64,000 nt of DNA from Gari tellinella (taxonomy: Eukaryota; Mollusca; Bivalvia; Cardiida; Psammobiidae). Position numbers and translations under genes: made by a program. Below, one piece after another: positions 9,851-21,131 of this stretch. Position 1 is the first letter of the stretch. Each line of letters starts with the position of its first letter. Location: contig OV277858.1 in the NCBI GenBank assembly GCA_922989275.2, forward strand, positions 102,782,794-102,846,793, written 5' to 3'. The notes below the pieces were generated by a model. It did not search any database. It saw only the letters and a list, made by a program, of their open reading frames with translations, and was not told the origin of the DNA.

Positions 9851-10242
9851 CAGAAAGCTAAACAGAAAAGTCCTACACAAGCATTCTAGTTTATCTACAG
9901 CTTGCTTTAAGCACCAACCTGTCTCAAACACTTTAAAGGAATGGGTCCATGCTTTGAAGTTGATCCCATAGAATGATGGTTAAAACCCTAACAGGTGAAA
10001 ATCAAACATTCCCAAACTTGACTGGCATTTGAAAACATTTGGATCTCGACAAACCAGGATTACTTTAAAAGTGAACAGGAAACAAACTGTCTTCCACTCT
10101 TTCTTGTGTGTGGCAGAGAGATGGAAACATGGGGATACTTTTGAATTCAAACGAAATGGTGCAGCAATCAAAAGGGGTTCATCAGTTCCGTGCATGATGC
10201 ATAGGATTCTATTAATATATTGTCTGATCAACTGCAGGTGTG

Positions 10243-10494
10243 TTAACCCTTTACCTGATAGCCTATTTCTAGGATTGAAGATAGGTGACCACTTAAAGCA
10301 GGTTGAAAGTAAAGCAGAATGCGCCTTAAGGCACATTCTGCTTTACTTTCAGCCTGCTTAAAGCGTCCATGTGCTAGAATATAGAAAATATTCCCTATAA
10401 TATATATTCATGACTGATTATATTTGAACTATTTTCTTCAGTGGAGGAATAAATCATATGCTCTAAAAGGCGCTTCTATGGGGGAAAGGGTTAA
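10243..10494. mobile_element. Class A TTAA hairpin MITE, intact
   Basis: TTAA at 10243-10246 and 10491-10494 bound 252 bp. The core is a near-perfect palindrome of AAAGCAGGTTGAAAGTAAAG and its complement (about 10300-10361). Overlapping ORFs on both strands here are products of the palindrome. Confidence 0.88.
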
Positions 10495-10781
10495 AACATT
10501 GCCCTCGGACAAAATAGAAGTCAAATGCACTCCATACTTTACTTTAAGATTGTCTGCTTCAAAACAGTTGTTGATCTGGGTGTTTTGCACATAACTCTCT
10601 ATATATAACCATGTCTTTTTACAACTTTAATTTATTCTTTAACTAAAGAAAATAGTTCCACTTAATACAGTCACGAATTTGAGTACCATAAGAAATACAT
10701 ACCGGTAGTGTCAAATGTTTTGGATCCAGATCTTGTTTCCACTTGTTTGGGGTGATCTGGACTTTTTAGTAATTTACACAT

Positions 10782-10905
10782 TTAACTCATTACCCCAATA
10801 AATATGCCTTTGATGCAAATTCATGAATGTTTAAAATGGAACTATTTTCTTCAGTGAAGGAATAAATATGGACATGAAATGCTTATTTATGGAGGAATGG
10901 GTTAA
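10782..10905. mobile_element. Core-less class A derivative, 124 bp
   Basis: TTAACTCATTACCCCAATAA on the left and GGAGGAATGGGTTAA on the right, both with TTAA. The middle keeps the GGAACTATTTTCTTCAGTG arm but has no core palindrome. Confidence 0.75.
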
Positions 10906-11108
10906 GCTATGGCCACTATAAAGGTTTCCTGAGTTGTTATGTAAGGATTGGTTTGTAAAAGTCTTGAAAATTACCGAATCGTGATATAAAAATTCAAATT
11001 TAGGAAAGGACATCATGGGTTACCAAAATCGCTAATCAATGTATATTAAAAACAATCATTTTATTATTTAAAACTGTAGGAGCTCTCTGTTTTACCATTT
11101 TCCTACTT

Positions 11109-11349
11109 TTAACTAATTACCCCATGTCTTTTTACGCCTTTACTTTATTCCTTCTTTGAAGAAAATATCCCAACTTTATACAAGCAGTCATGAATATATA
11201 CAATGACTCATGATGAGAAATATTTTCTATATCCTAGCAGAGGAGATGGTAGCTTAAAGCAGGCTGAAAGTAAAGCTTTACTTTCAACCTGCTTTAAGTG
11301 GTCAACTATCTTCAATACTAGAAACAGCCTACATGGGGTAAAGGGTTAA
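11109..11349. mobile_element. Class A MITE
   Basis: TTAA at both ends. The core is shortened to two short arms (AGGCTGAAAGTAAAG, then CTTTACTTTCAACCT) with almost no loop. Confidence 0.85.
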
Positions 11350-11639
11350 GCAGCCATCTATCTTTAAAACCATTAATGATTCAGTTGTCTGAATAACATT
11401 TTTTTTACTAAGATATTTCTTACGATGGTTTTACTTACATATTTCTTAAGATGGTTTAAGAAACTTGTATTTAATTGAACGTGAGTAAAATTGCATTTAT
11501 GCGGAAAACTGTTTGTTGCGCTTATGAGCTGTGGCCTAATACACCGGATATGAACTCTTACTATGCTGAACTTTCAAAATTGACTTTTTTCATTTCTGAA
11601 AAGGACAATTTTATGTAAACAATCTATGAGGGTTATTCC

Positions 11640-11764
11640 CTAAATTTTAAAAGATGACAAACAGTATAGACCCTGATCAGCGAGCTCCTTTAGGAGCTCT
11701 CTGATCAGGGTCTACACTGTTTGCAAAGGATGTATATAGTCAATGCCTGCTCAGTAAGAGTTAA
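11640..11764. mobile_element. Class C MITE, partial
   Basis: Core palindrome GACCCTGATCAGCGAGCTCC with its complement, right end AGTAAGAGTTAA at 11753-11764. The left end is eroded. Confidence 0.7.
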
Positions 11765-12036
11765 TTGACAGCTACAAGAATAGAACTGTTGTCTTGTTTC
11801 ATAGTCTAGTACCCTTATATTCAACAGATCAAACTAATAACCAGCTTACATGGTGCTAGGAAATTGTTTTCCTTGAGCAGCTAAGCCTGAATGGATTAAC
11901 GCTTTCCCCCATAGCTATATATAGCAGACTTTAACCCTGTCCTCCACAAAAGTGCATGCCTTAGAGGGCCTTTACCTAATCCTCGGAGGCTCAGAAGAGC
12001 CACAAAATTAAATGAATATTCATTAATATAATGGTT

Positions 12037-12277
12037 TATAACCCCATGATACACCTTTTTACTCCTTTCATCTATTCCTCCACTGGCGAAAATGGTTTCA
12101 CTTTATACAGTCAGGAATGTGTACAATATTAAGAAATATTTTTAATTCCAGCAAAATGATGGAAGCTCAAAGCAGGCTGAAAGTAAAGCAGAATGTGCCT
12201 TCTGCTTTACTTTCAACATGCTTTAAGTGGAAACCTGTCTTTAAATTTAGAAACAGGCTATGAGGGTAAAGGGTTAA
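12037..12277. mobile_element. Class A MITE
   Basis: Left end degraded (ATAACCCCATGATACACC), complete core, right end GGGTAAAGGGTTAA. Confidence 0.75.
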
Positions 12278-12468
12278 AGCATTCTTCTTGCTGTTCTTTA
12301 CACAGTTATTGCTTATGGAGTAAAAGGATAAAGACAGGTGGTTGCTGAACTACAGGAAACTAAGTAAGAGTAAAGCAGAAAACTTCTAAAGAATCTTTCT
12401 GCTTTACTTTCAGCATCCACTTATCAGAATGCATGAACATTCTTCATCTATTCTGTTGACGCATGAAT

Positions 12469-12665
12469 CTGAGCTCCATATAAGGGGAGTACTTCAAAAA
12501 CTCAAATCTTAATTTTTGCATAAATTTAACCTATGGTGTCAGTACGAGACGATTCTAATGAGTAGTAACACTATAGGATTTGGTGCTGAAATAAGCGAGA
12601 AATGGTTTTTTGTTCAGTTTATTCCTACTTATGTCGAGTTCTGTCTGAATAAGATAAGAGAGGCT
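12469..12665. mobile_element. Class D MITE, first of a tandem pair
   Basis: Left end GAGCTCCATATAAGGGGAG and a central GAGACGATTCTAATGAGTAG block. Downstream it shares a flank (AAGATAA..GAGGCTTTTGGCTTTG, 12652-12680) with the second copy. Confidence 0.65.
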
Positions 12666-12685
12666 TTTGGCTTTGTTTCTTTAGG

Positions 12686-12875
12686 ACTCCAGATAAGGGG
12701 GATAATTCAAAAACCAAAATCTTAATTACTGCATTAAACCATAATATTATTATGGTGTAAATTTTCATTACAATCGTCTTTTCGAGTTCGAGATGATTCT
12801 AATGAGTGAGTCACACCGTAGGATTTTGGTGATTATAGATTGAGAAAATATCGAATTTGTTGTTGTTTGGAGTTG
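12686..12875. mobile_element. Class D MITE, second of a tandem pair
   Basis: Left end GGACTCCAGATAAGGGGG, central palindrome with ATGATTCTAATGAGTGAG. It is followed by the same GAGGCTTTTGGCTTTGTTTC flank (about 12890-12912). MITE and flank were therefore duplicated together. Confidence 0.65.
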
Positions 12876-13058
12876 TCTGTATAAGATAACCGAGGCTTTT
12901 GGCTTTGTTTCTGAGTGCTTGTATGCTGTGTGTAGTTTGATAGGACTGTATAGATCATACTTACAGATATAGGTAGGATCCTCACAAGTATTATGTTCAT
13001 CTGTTATGTTTTGCAGTAAAACAATATGAAGATTCATATCACAAAGCTCAAGATAAGA

Positions 13059-13293
13059 CTTAGCCCTTTCCTCAATAGAAGCACCTTTTAGCGCATCGAA
13101 TTTATTCTACACTGAAATACGGTAATGAAAATGTACCAGAAGATTATATTTTCTAAATCCTAGCAGATGAAAGCTTTTAAATCAGGCTGAAAGTAAAGCA
13201 GAATAAGCCTTGAGGCGCATTCTGCTTTACTTTCAACCTGCTTTAGGTGGTAACCTGTTTTCAAAACGAGCAACAGGCTATGTGGTAAAGGGT
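13059..13293. mobile_element. Class A MITE
   Basis: TTAGCCCTTTCCTCAATAGA at the left, full core palindrome, GTGGTAAAGGGTTT at the right. Both TTAA ends are mutated. Confidence 0.75.
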
Positions 13294-13561
13294 TTGTAGA
13301 TAAAATGAACATTTTCAAGCTTTACTCCAATATGTATATAACTTCATTTTAGGCCACCATAGTACTAGTAGTGTCCATGTTCCATTGACCAAAACTTATA
13401 CTGTACATTCCAAACAGGGGATTGTCTTTCATCAAATTATTATTTTTTCCCCTAGTAATTTGTCAATTCAGTGATTTACTTCACTGTCTAAATTACTTTG
13501 GGAGAAAAATCAGTAGCTATTCACTCTTTAGTTCAGAGCGGAGAAACTGGGCATGCTAACA

Positions 13562-13761
13562 CAGGGCTCCAGATAAGAGGAAGTACCACTAAATTGAACA
13601 TATCCAACATTTTTCTCTCTCATTTTAGCACCAAATCCTATAGTGTTACTACTCATTAGAATCATCTCTAAGAGATTGTTCTAATAAGTAGTGACACCAT
13701 AGGGTTTAATGCAGAAATAAAGATTTTTGTTTTTAGAGTACTCCCCTTATCTGGAGCTCTG
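13562..13761. mobile_element. Class D hAT-like MITE, intact
   Basis: Ends CAGGGCTCCAGATAAGAGG and CCTTATCTGGAGCTCTG. Core AGAATCATCTC.. with its complement. Confidence 0.85.
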
Positions 13762-14041
13762 TTAAACAGCCGTTAGGACAGTCATGATAAACTCATCCAA
13801 CCCTGAAACTTTTAATCCTATTTTCAATTAAGTCTAGTCAATAGAAAATGTCTGCAGCCTGACAGGTGACTGCTTAAAGCCAGCTAGAAGCAAAATATAC
13901 TGCCTAAAGCCAGCTAGAAAGTAATTCTAAGCAAAATATAAAGATTCTGAAGAAGTTTTCTGCATTACTTTCAGCCTGCTTTTAAGCAACCAGCCATCGA
14001 AGACAATGAAAAATATGAAAGTAAAGGTTCATCTCAGAAAA

Positions 14042-14189
14042 CAGTGCTCCAGAAAAGGGTAGTATTTCAAAAAAAAAAAATCTTTTATGTCACTACTCAT
14101 TAGAATCGCCTCTTGGAGATGATTTTGTGCTGAAATGAGTGAGGAAATGTTAGATTTGTTCGGTTTACTTCCTTTTATCTGGAGCCCTG
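14042..14189. mobile_element. Class D MITE, internally shortened
   Basis: Ends CAGTGCTCCAGAAAAGGG and TTATCTGGAGCCCTG. Only one side of the central palindrome is complete. Confidence 0.75.
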
Positions 14190-14508
14190 GAAAAGACTCA
14201 TGTCTAATAGCTTCATTCAGAATCTTACATCAGAAAATTCAGACAAGTTAGTCTCTTGTTCAACAGTTTGAAGCTGGCAGCAAATATTTACTACAAATTG
14301 CTATTAATATTTTAAGATTAGGATCTGCTTTGTTTGCCAAGATGATCACATTCCTAAATATTTGAACAGTTTGTGAGAAACAGGTTGTTGATCAGTTGTT
14401 GCAAGCAATGTAGATCAAAGTTGGTGACCCTACTGGAAACACAGGATCAGATTAGAATCTGTACATGTACTAGGTATTAGCAGTTCAACAAACGTGATAC
14501 ATTTGACC
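14190..14508. other. Unannotated stretch
   Basis: No gene or repeat recognised between a class D and a class A element. Confidence 0.4.
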
Positions 14509-14954
14509 AAAAAGTCCATAAATATGACTTTTTACTCCTTTTGATAATTCCTACACTAAAGAAAATAGTTCCACTTTATACAGAATATTGTACCATAAGA
14601 ATAGTTTCTATATCCTTGCAGATGGTAGCTAGCTTAACCCTTTACCAAATAGACTTTTTCTAATTTTGAAAAAGGATGAGTATACTTATAGCAGGTTGAA
14701 AGTAAAGCAGAATGCGCCTTACGGCATATTCTGCTTTACTTTCAGCCTGCTTTAAGCTCCAATCTGCTAGGGTATAGAAAATATTAATTTGGTGCGTGTT
14801 TACATAACGACTGTATAAGGAACTATTTTCTTTAGCGGAGCAATGAATTGAATGTGCTAAAAGGTGCTTCTATGGGGGGAGAGGATTAAAGAAGGCTGAA
14901 AAGTGGCCACCTGTCTTCAAAACCAGAATGGCTTTGGGTTACTGAATGGGTTAA
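14509..14954. mobile_element. Class A MITE interrupted by another class A MITE
   Basis: The host left half is 14509-14633, ending GATGGTAGCTAGC. The host right half resumes at TTAAAGAAGGCTGAAAAG (14886) and ends GAATGGGTTAA at 14954. Between them a complete A copy occupies the host's own internal TTAA, next to the core. Confidence 0.75.
14634..14889. mobile_element. Class A MITE nested in class A
   Basis: TTAA at 14634-14637 and 14886-14889. Core AGGTTGAAAGTAAAGCAGAA with its complement. The TTAA on each side is the duplicated target inside the host copy. Confidence 0.85.
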
Positions 14955-15338
14955 AAGGTTTCCTGCACTAGCTGCAGTGATAGTATCAATCTTTTTACAT
15001 CTTTTCTTCCTTTTTGATCAGCTTAATTTCCTTCAGTTCCTAAAGACGTAGATTCAATCATTTTTTTCTTCAGGTTATGTGCATTCTTCTGTCTAGCATG
15101 GCAAAATACTGTCATCATCAGACAGATAAACTCTAATGATTGAGCAGATGCTGTCACTATTGATTTCTCAATGAATTGCCCAAGTGATAAGAAAGTCCAT
15201 ACAATAACTTTGCATCATTACACGGTTTCTATTTCTGTAACATTTACGTCAAGCAGATTTCAAAATCCTGTCATGACCATTCATGTAAGCTGTTGGTTGC
15301 AAAATTGTTGTTTATTTCTGGGTCACAAAAAATCTTCA

Positions 15339-15589
15339 TTAACTCTTTCCTCCCTGAAACTTTAAATGGACAATTCCAGTTTCCATTTTAGTCTAGTCCA
15401 TTTCTGACTTTTAAGGGTTGTTTTGATCAATGTATGGCATTGTGACAAATAGTGAAGACCCTGATCAGAGGGCTCCTCTCGGAGCCCTCTGATCTGGGTC
15501 TTCACTGTTTGCATAGGACATGTCTACTTTTCACATGTACAGTGTTTAAAAAGGACGCCTATATGCGGGACTAGGGTTCAAAGGGTTAA
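15339..15589. mobile_element. Class C TTAA hairpin MITE, intact
   Basis: TTAA at both ends, inner ends CTCTTTCCTCCCTGAAAC and GGGTTCAAAGGG. The core palindrome (about 15449-15514) has GACCCTGATCAGAGGGCTCC and its partner. It is nearly identical to the copy at 34090-34339. Confidence 0.9.
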
Positions 15590-15599
15590 GCAATATGTC

Positions 15600-15830
15600 T
15601 GTTTTGGGTATATTGCAACTACAGTGGAAAAGACGTAATTCTTTCCCAATAAACGCATTTACGCTAAAACCAATACCTCCATTGAAAACTGTTTGGAGCC
15701 AGATCCAGCATATTGCAACTAAAGTGGAAAAGACATTATTCTTTCCCAATAAACGCTTTTATACTAAAACCATTATCTCCATTGCAAACTGTTTGGAGCC
15801 AGATACCTGCACCTGATCAGGCTCCAAACT
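15600..15830. repeat. Direct repeat of ~120 bp
   Basis: ATATTGCAACTAMAGTGGAAAAGACRTWATTCTTTCCCAATAAACG-type sequence occurs twice (about 15609 and 15711), each followed by ACTGTTTGGAGCCAGAT. This explains the matching ORFs. No gene recognised. Confidence 0.7.
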
Positions 15831-16090
15831 GTTGGCCCATCAATTTAAAAGAAAAGAGATTTAATTAAATCAAAATTTTCAAAACATCTTTTTCTCAGAT
15901 TTATTGTATTGTGTTCCATTGGTGTTACAGGTGGAAAGAATAACAACTTCTCCACTGTAACACTTTTTTCTCTCACAGAATCTGCTGGGCAGCTGACAGA
16001 CTGTATCCTGAACATGCACAAAGGGTTAGGTGGAAACATAAAAAGTTTACTTTTTGAAATAACGCTGAGCAAATCAAACATTTTCTCACT

Positions 16091-16261
16091 CAACTGAACA
16101 AATCCAACATTTTCTTACTCATTTCAAACCAAATCTTTTGGCGTTACTATTAATTAGAATCGTCTCAAAGAGACAATTCTAATGTCAGTAGTGACACCAA
16201 AGGGTTTAATGCAAAAAATAAGATTTTAGTTTTTGAAATACTTCCCTTGTCTGGAGCTCTG
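16091..16261. mobile_element. Class D MITE
   Basis: Left end lost. Arm GAACAAATCCAACATTTTC, centre AGAATCGTCTCAAAGAGAC, right end TTGTCTGGAGCTCTG. Confidence 0.7.
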
Positions 16262-16271
16262 TCCCTATCAG

Positions 16272-16485
16272 GGTCCAGGGTTATAAAGTGTTTGAGACGA
16301 GTCTGAGTTTCTTCTCAAGCATTTGATTGGTCAGATATGAGCCCAGGCTTGAGAACCAGGGTTATAAAGAGTTTGAGTTGAGTCTGAGTTCATTCTAAAG
16401 CATTTTATTGGTCAGATTTGAGATTTTATCAAATGCTTGAGAATGATCCCCGATTCAAGTCAAACTCTTTATTCTGACTGATATT
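16272..16485. repeat. TTATAAAG-GAGTTGAGTCTG foldback repeat
   Basis: Two direct copies of GGGTTATAAAG.GTTTGAG are followed by inverted sequence (CAAATGCTTGAGAATGATC, then AAGTCAAACTCTTTAT). The same family forms a cleaner foldback at 33378-33531. Confidence 0.65.
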
Positions 16486-17335
16486 ACGTTGTTTTCTGAT
16501 CAATAAGTTAAGCACCTCAGTCAATACTGGCTTTTATTACAATAACTTTCAATAAAACTCTGGAAATGAGGCTGAACCAATCACACAGTAATTGTACTGT
16601 AAATCTTTATGAAACAAGTCCTAGAAAACTGAACAACCTTTTAAAATCATTATGAACCCTTTCAATGCTGAATAAATAATGTACACTTGACTTCAAGTGA
16701 TCTTCTGTATCTCAACTGAACCATTTCGTTCGTTAACCTCCAGGAATACAATCCTGTGGCAATCACTGAAACAGTCTGGATCTTGATAAAGTGTCAGAGT
16801 TCCTAGCAACTGATCAGGATCTAGACTGTCTGCAAATTTATAGTAATTATTTTACTGTCAGCTGTCCCAAGAGTTAGACTGAGATAACTGTTGTCATTTT
16901 CAAACAAACATGCAGTTAGACATCCTGTCGACATGATTCAATAAAACAATTGAATACCATAATGCCAGGCAATATAACTCTACAAACAGTCTATCTGGGA
17001 GTACAAAGTAGTGGAAACCACTAATGAAAATAGCTTTTATGCATCTAGCAAAACGTTTCAGCCATTCTATTTATCACACTAAAACCATCGGCAACCCTAT
17101 TTTAACCCTTCTGTTGCTAATCTCTATTTTACATTTACTTTTAATTTGCATCCAGATCAAACGCTGCTGAAGACAAATAAAGTGCTGTTTGATCAGGATC
17201 AAAACTGTTTGATCTTGTGTTAAGGCATTCTTTAGCTAACAGCCTAGCATATTGCAATGGAATTAATTTTAAATGATGACAGTTGCAGAAAACAGTAGTT
17301 AAGTAGGTGATATTGTAGCTGGTGAAAAGTTTAAA

Positions 17336-17511
17336 CAGTAAAACTAATAAATAAGGCTAAAGCAAGGTGGATGTAAAACAGGAAGCTCCTTTTAAAAGGA
17401 GCTTTCTGTTTTATACCTCACTTTATTAAGCAGGCACCTACCTTTAACACAAAATAATAATTACCTTAATGTATTGGTTGTTTTAGAAAGGTTTTACTGT
17501 AATAATCAATA
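17336..17511. mobile_element. Class F TA-type hairpin MITE
   Basis: CAGTAAAACTAATAAATAAG at the left and GAAAGGTTTTACTG at the right. The central palindrome is GGAAGCTCCTTTTAAAAGGAGCTTTC. Confidence 0.75.
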
Positions 17512-17519
17512 TTGGACCA

Positions 17520-18230
17520 AATTGTCCAAGCCTGCAATTAGACTGGTGCATCCTTCAAAGGACAAAGCAATTATTGAACAGGTATTTATAACCAACTTAA
17601 ACTGACATTTGACAAACCAAAAATCAATTCATGGAGAATTTCACCTATGACATAAATTATGTAAGTCACCTATTTAGTCAACAATGCATTGTAATCAAGT
17701 TATTCACTGGCTATATATATTATTTATGTACAGTCAAACCTTGATACAATAACTTGCTTTAAAAGTCAAATTTATCAGAACTTCTTCAGTTGAAATCTAG
17801 TTACAAATTTGCTAAAGTCAAATTAAATTAAACCTCTTTTATTGAGCGGCATAATTGCTATTGAGAATGGATTTGCAGACATATGTGAGGTGTTCTAATT
17901 GAGAGAAATGCATGTCAACACAGCCAAGAGTCAACTTGTTCTTGTTTAACCTGAAAGCTAAAGGAGTGAATCCTTCCAGAAGAATAGGAGGAATTAGCTG
18001 CATACATTTTTTAAAAGACAGACACACAGACAGAAAGTACAACATCAATGTCTCTCTCCCACTGGCCTTGGCACTCTTTTCATATTGGGGAAGACACAAA
18101 AATGGAGAAAATGGTGACAACCCTCTCTCTCGTCCCACCTGATGCACATGCGAAGATATATTTCTTTTATTCAGTTTATAAGCAATTGTTACTTGTATGT
18201 CATCATAATGATGGATGGTTTGTTTGTTAA
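17520..18230. other. Unannotated stretch with a pogo-type end
   Basis: ACAGTCAAACCTTGATACAA at about 17731 resembles the class G terminal repeat, without a clear partner. Several ORFs of 60-102 codons on both strands (17839-18147) match no family I know. Confidence 0.4.
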
Positions 18231-18231
18231 C

Positions 18232-18480
18232 GTCCGTTTCTGCAATCTATAGGCTAATTGGCATTATTGGATGCCATAGAGAGAGGGTAGCGGATGCAGA
18301 AATCCAAGGCGCAATGCCCTAAGTTATCTGGTTCTTTCGGACACCCGGTGTTAATCACTGGTACATTGGACATCTGTTCATAAAGTCTCATCCAAAGGAC
18401 TTGGTCCTGCGGGGATCAAACTCATGACCTCCTCAGGCCCGGTACTGTGTACCACTAGACCATGTCTGCTTAATTATTTT
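18232..18480 (-). mobile_element. tRNA-derived SINE
   Basis: On the minus strand it starts with ATGGTCTAGTGGTACACAG (RNA polymerase III A box) and, about 35 bp on, GAGTTTGATCCCCGC (B box). Then comes TTTGGATGAGACTTTATGAAC and a body ending AGGGCATTGCGCC and CCGCTACCC. The same order is found at 26099-26385. Confidence 0.8.
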
Positions 18481-18588
18481 TATAATATTTATGTCTGTAT
18501 TAACGGATGGAGACATTGGGCGCACATCACAAACAGTTTGGAACCAAATCTATATCAGAAATGATATCTAAAATCAGTCTTCTAAAAA

Positions 18589-18712
18589 TTAACTCTTTCA
18601 ACACCATGAACCTGTTTTAAATATATCCTTACTCATTATATTTGCATACAGTGTAAACCCTGATCGGAGGGCTCCTATAGAAGCCGTCTGATCTGGATCT
18701 TCACTGTTTGCT
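18589..18712. mobile_element. Class C MITE, partial
   Basis: TTAACTCTTTCAACACCATG at the left, core GTAAACCCTGATCGGAGGGC with diverged complement. Right end missing. Confidence 0.65.
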
Positions 18713-19137
18713 AATGAAGACCAGATTTTTTTAAACTACTCACTGTACTCAGACTTCCATGTAGACTGGTTCATGTTTTGGTAACTTAAATGATCCACAA
18801 CATCCCACAGGGGTTCCAAGTCCCAAGAATTTGAGAAGGAATTCTAAAATTCTAAAAATGGAGGGTGTATAATTATGAACCCAGATGTAGGGAACTTTTA
18901 GTGACTGCCATGCTTTAGAGCTACTTTTTAAAGTGATGGGATGGAGTAATATAGGACTAGCAGGAGACCAGTCAGACTCAGAGTTTGGACATGTTCAGTC
19001 TGTTATAAAACATTTTTAGTTATTTCCTTCATTTTATTGCATTGCATTCCATATTGTACAGGCTAGAATGATGTGGAGTTTTTCACTAAAACCAAACACC
19101 TGTAACTGTTTCAATATAGTGAATATACAGTCAAACC

Positions 19138-19671
19138 TGTGTTAAGCGACCACTGAATGAAGATACTGTACAGTGATCTTTAACGACAGGTGACCGCTTA
19201 ATGCAGCCATTGGCAAAATTCATGCAGAGGGCCTTCTGCATGCTGGCCTTTTTCTGGCCATTTTGGGAAAACTGCAATGTCTGATTTGGGATCTTTTGAA
19301 CGCGAAAAATCAAATGATTTGGGAAGAATCTTTAGAATTGATTTCACATGTTGAAGCTACATGTACATCATGTAAATGGTCAGAAAAAAAGGCATTTGGT
19401 AGTTTTTTCAACTTGTTTTATTATTTTTTATGTGAATTTGACTTATCAGGAGCAATCTTTTATCAGCCTGTAGTTTTTGAAATTGGGATTTTTTTTTAAC
19501 AAATTTCCCATGGGAATAAGAATGGGTCCAATTACCAGACCCGTGGATACACCAGAAAAAGGCCTGGCATGACTTTTTCCCTTCTAAAAGAAACCTTCTG
19601 CTGTAAGCTCTGCGGGACTAACCCTGTATAAAGCTACTAAATACAACAAATGTTTAACACAGGTTTGACTG
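19138..19671. mobile_element. Class G element with TA-type ends
   Basis: Perfect 18-bp inverted ends, CAGTCAAACCTGTGTTAA and its complement, 534 bp apart. The left end is preceded by TA. Inside the left end is GACAGGTGACCGCTTAATGC, a motif shared with classes A and F. The internal 60- and 78-codon ORFs match no transposase I recognise. The ends suggest a pogo/Tc1-type element. Confidence 0.8.
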
Positions 19672-19901
19672 TTGTCTTCTATTGGCAGAAAAAACATGTT
19701 TGCTTAGTTTAAAAAACCTTTTCTATGTTGAAAACCAGTAGATGTGTGTTTAAATGCAAACAGTGTAGACTCTGATAATTGTGTTCCTTCAAAAGTCCTC
19801 TGATCAGGGTCTTCACTGCTCATTTTACTGCAATGTTTCTGAAAATAATTTTCTCTTCGACTTAATCTGCCTTATTTTCCCTTAACATTCAACATAAAAT
19901 T

Positions 19902-20075
19902 ACAGGGCAGATAAGGGGAGAAATTCAAAAATTAAAACATTTATGTCTGCATTAAAAACCTATGTTGTGACTACTCATTAGAATCATCTCAAAGAGACGA
20001 TTTCTAATGAGTAGTCACAACATAGGATTTTGTGTTGAAATGGATGAAAAAATGTTGGAATCAAGTTCTCTGAAT
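19902..20075. mobile_element. Class D MITE, eroded ends
   Basis: CAGGGCAGATAAGGGGAGAA at the left. Central palindrome GACTACTCATTAGAATCATC with complement TTCTAATGAGTAGTCAC. Right end not recognisable. Confidence 0.7.
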
Positions 20076-20631
20076 CCCTCTGAGCCTTGCACTTACTTGT
20101 TTTCAAGTGTTATAAGATCCCATTCTACATAAAAACTCGTGCAAAATATTTGGTTTGCATGATTGGAATCAAATACAATTTATAAGCTCAAACAAAAACA
20201 CAGTATGTAAACTCCGGTGTATACCTTCCGGAAGCTGCGATCAGCGAGTCGAGATATTTACCGATAGTTTATCTGACAGATTGACTCCGACCACTTTGAC
20301 AAGTAAGTTTGCCATAACAGAACACGCTAGCTTATATCAAATACACAATCTACGATGGTGATACAGTTTTAAAACATTCCACATAGCTCTTCCTGCAATG
20401 ATATGATAAATAAACGTTAAATCTTTGATTGATCATCGCTGCGTATCAAGAAAAAACGAACAGGTGCTTCATAAAGTATCATAAATTCTGTCAATTGAAG
20501 CATTTCCGCACCACACATGATAGAAATGGCAAAATGAATGAAATACCTACCTGAAAAGTATAATATTCCATGGAAAAATGTGAATTTTACACGTAAACTT
20601 CGTCACAAATAAATCTGACCTAATTTCATTT

Positions 20632-20703
20632 ACTGTATGACCAGCTGCAATACGACTGTATAACTAGCTGCGATTTATAATGGAAACACTGTATGATTAG
20701 CTG
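20632..20703 (+). repeat. Subterminal motif, three direct copies
   Basis: ACTGTATGACCAGCTG (20632), ACTGTATAACTAGCTG (20655) and ACTGTATGATTAGCTG (20688). Confidence 0.85.
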
Positions 20704-21131
20704 AGATCTCTGAATCCGTTACGAAACCAGTTCGTAGTGTTAAATTGTTATATATGTGAATTTATCAAACGATGGCAACGACTATTCATGCAATATGCTC
20801 TTTATACATTACAAACCAGATTATGCTAACGATTGTTAAATGTTTAGACCGTGGTCAGACCAGGCACCGTTGTCATGACAGGCTCTGTACATGATTTTGA
20901 TTTAAGTAGTAGAAACGTTTATCATAACCTCACCACCCGATTGAGTAGGTGGTGGGGTAGTGATAAACTTGGCCTCTAGTGGTGACGGCTGGTGCTACAC
21001 TTGAAGGACCCTAAGAGAGTGACCGATAATGATAACCCTAATTGACCTCTTCTCAGGTGAGGACCTCTTAGGCCATCAGGTCATGCTTTTCATGTACTTG
21101 ATTGACTCTGAGAGGGGCAGGGCCGCCATTT

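Noticed and set aside
10029..10361. 110- and 118-codon ORFs on opposite strands
   Set aside because: Both overlap the class A hairpin at 10243-10494 and share its sequence on both strands.
18340..18480. tRNA gene
   Set aside because: A and B boxes are present, but the rest does not form a cloverleaf and is followed by a SINE body.
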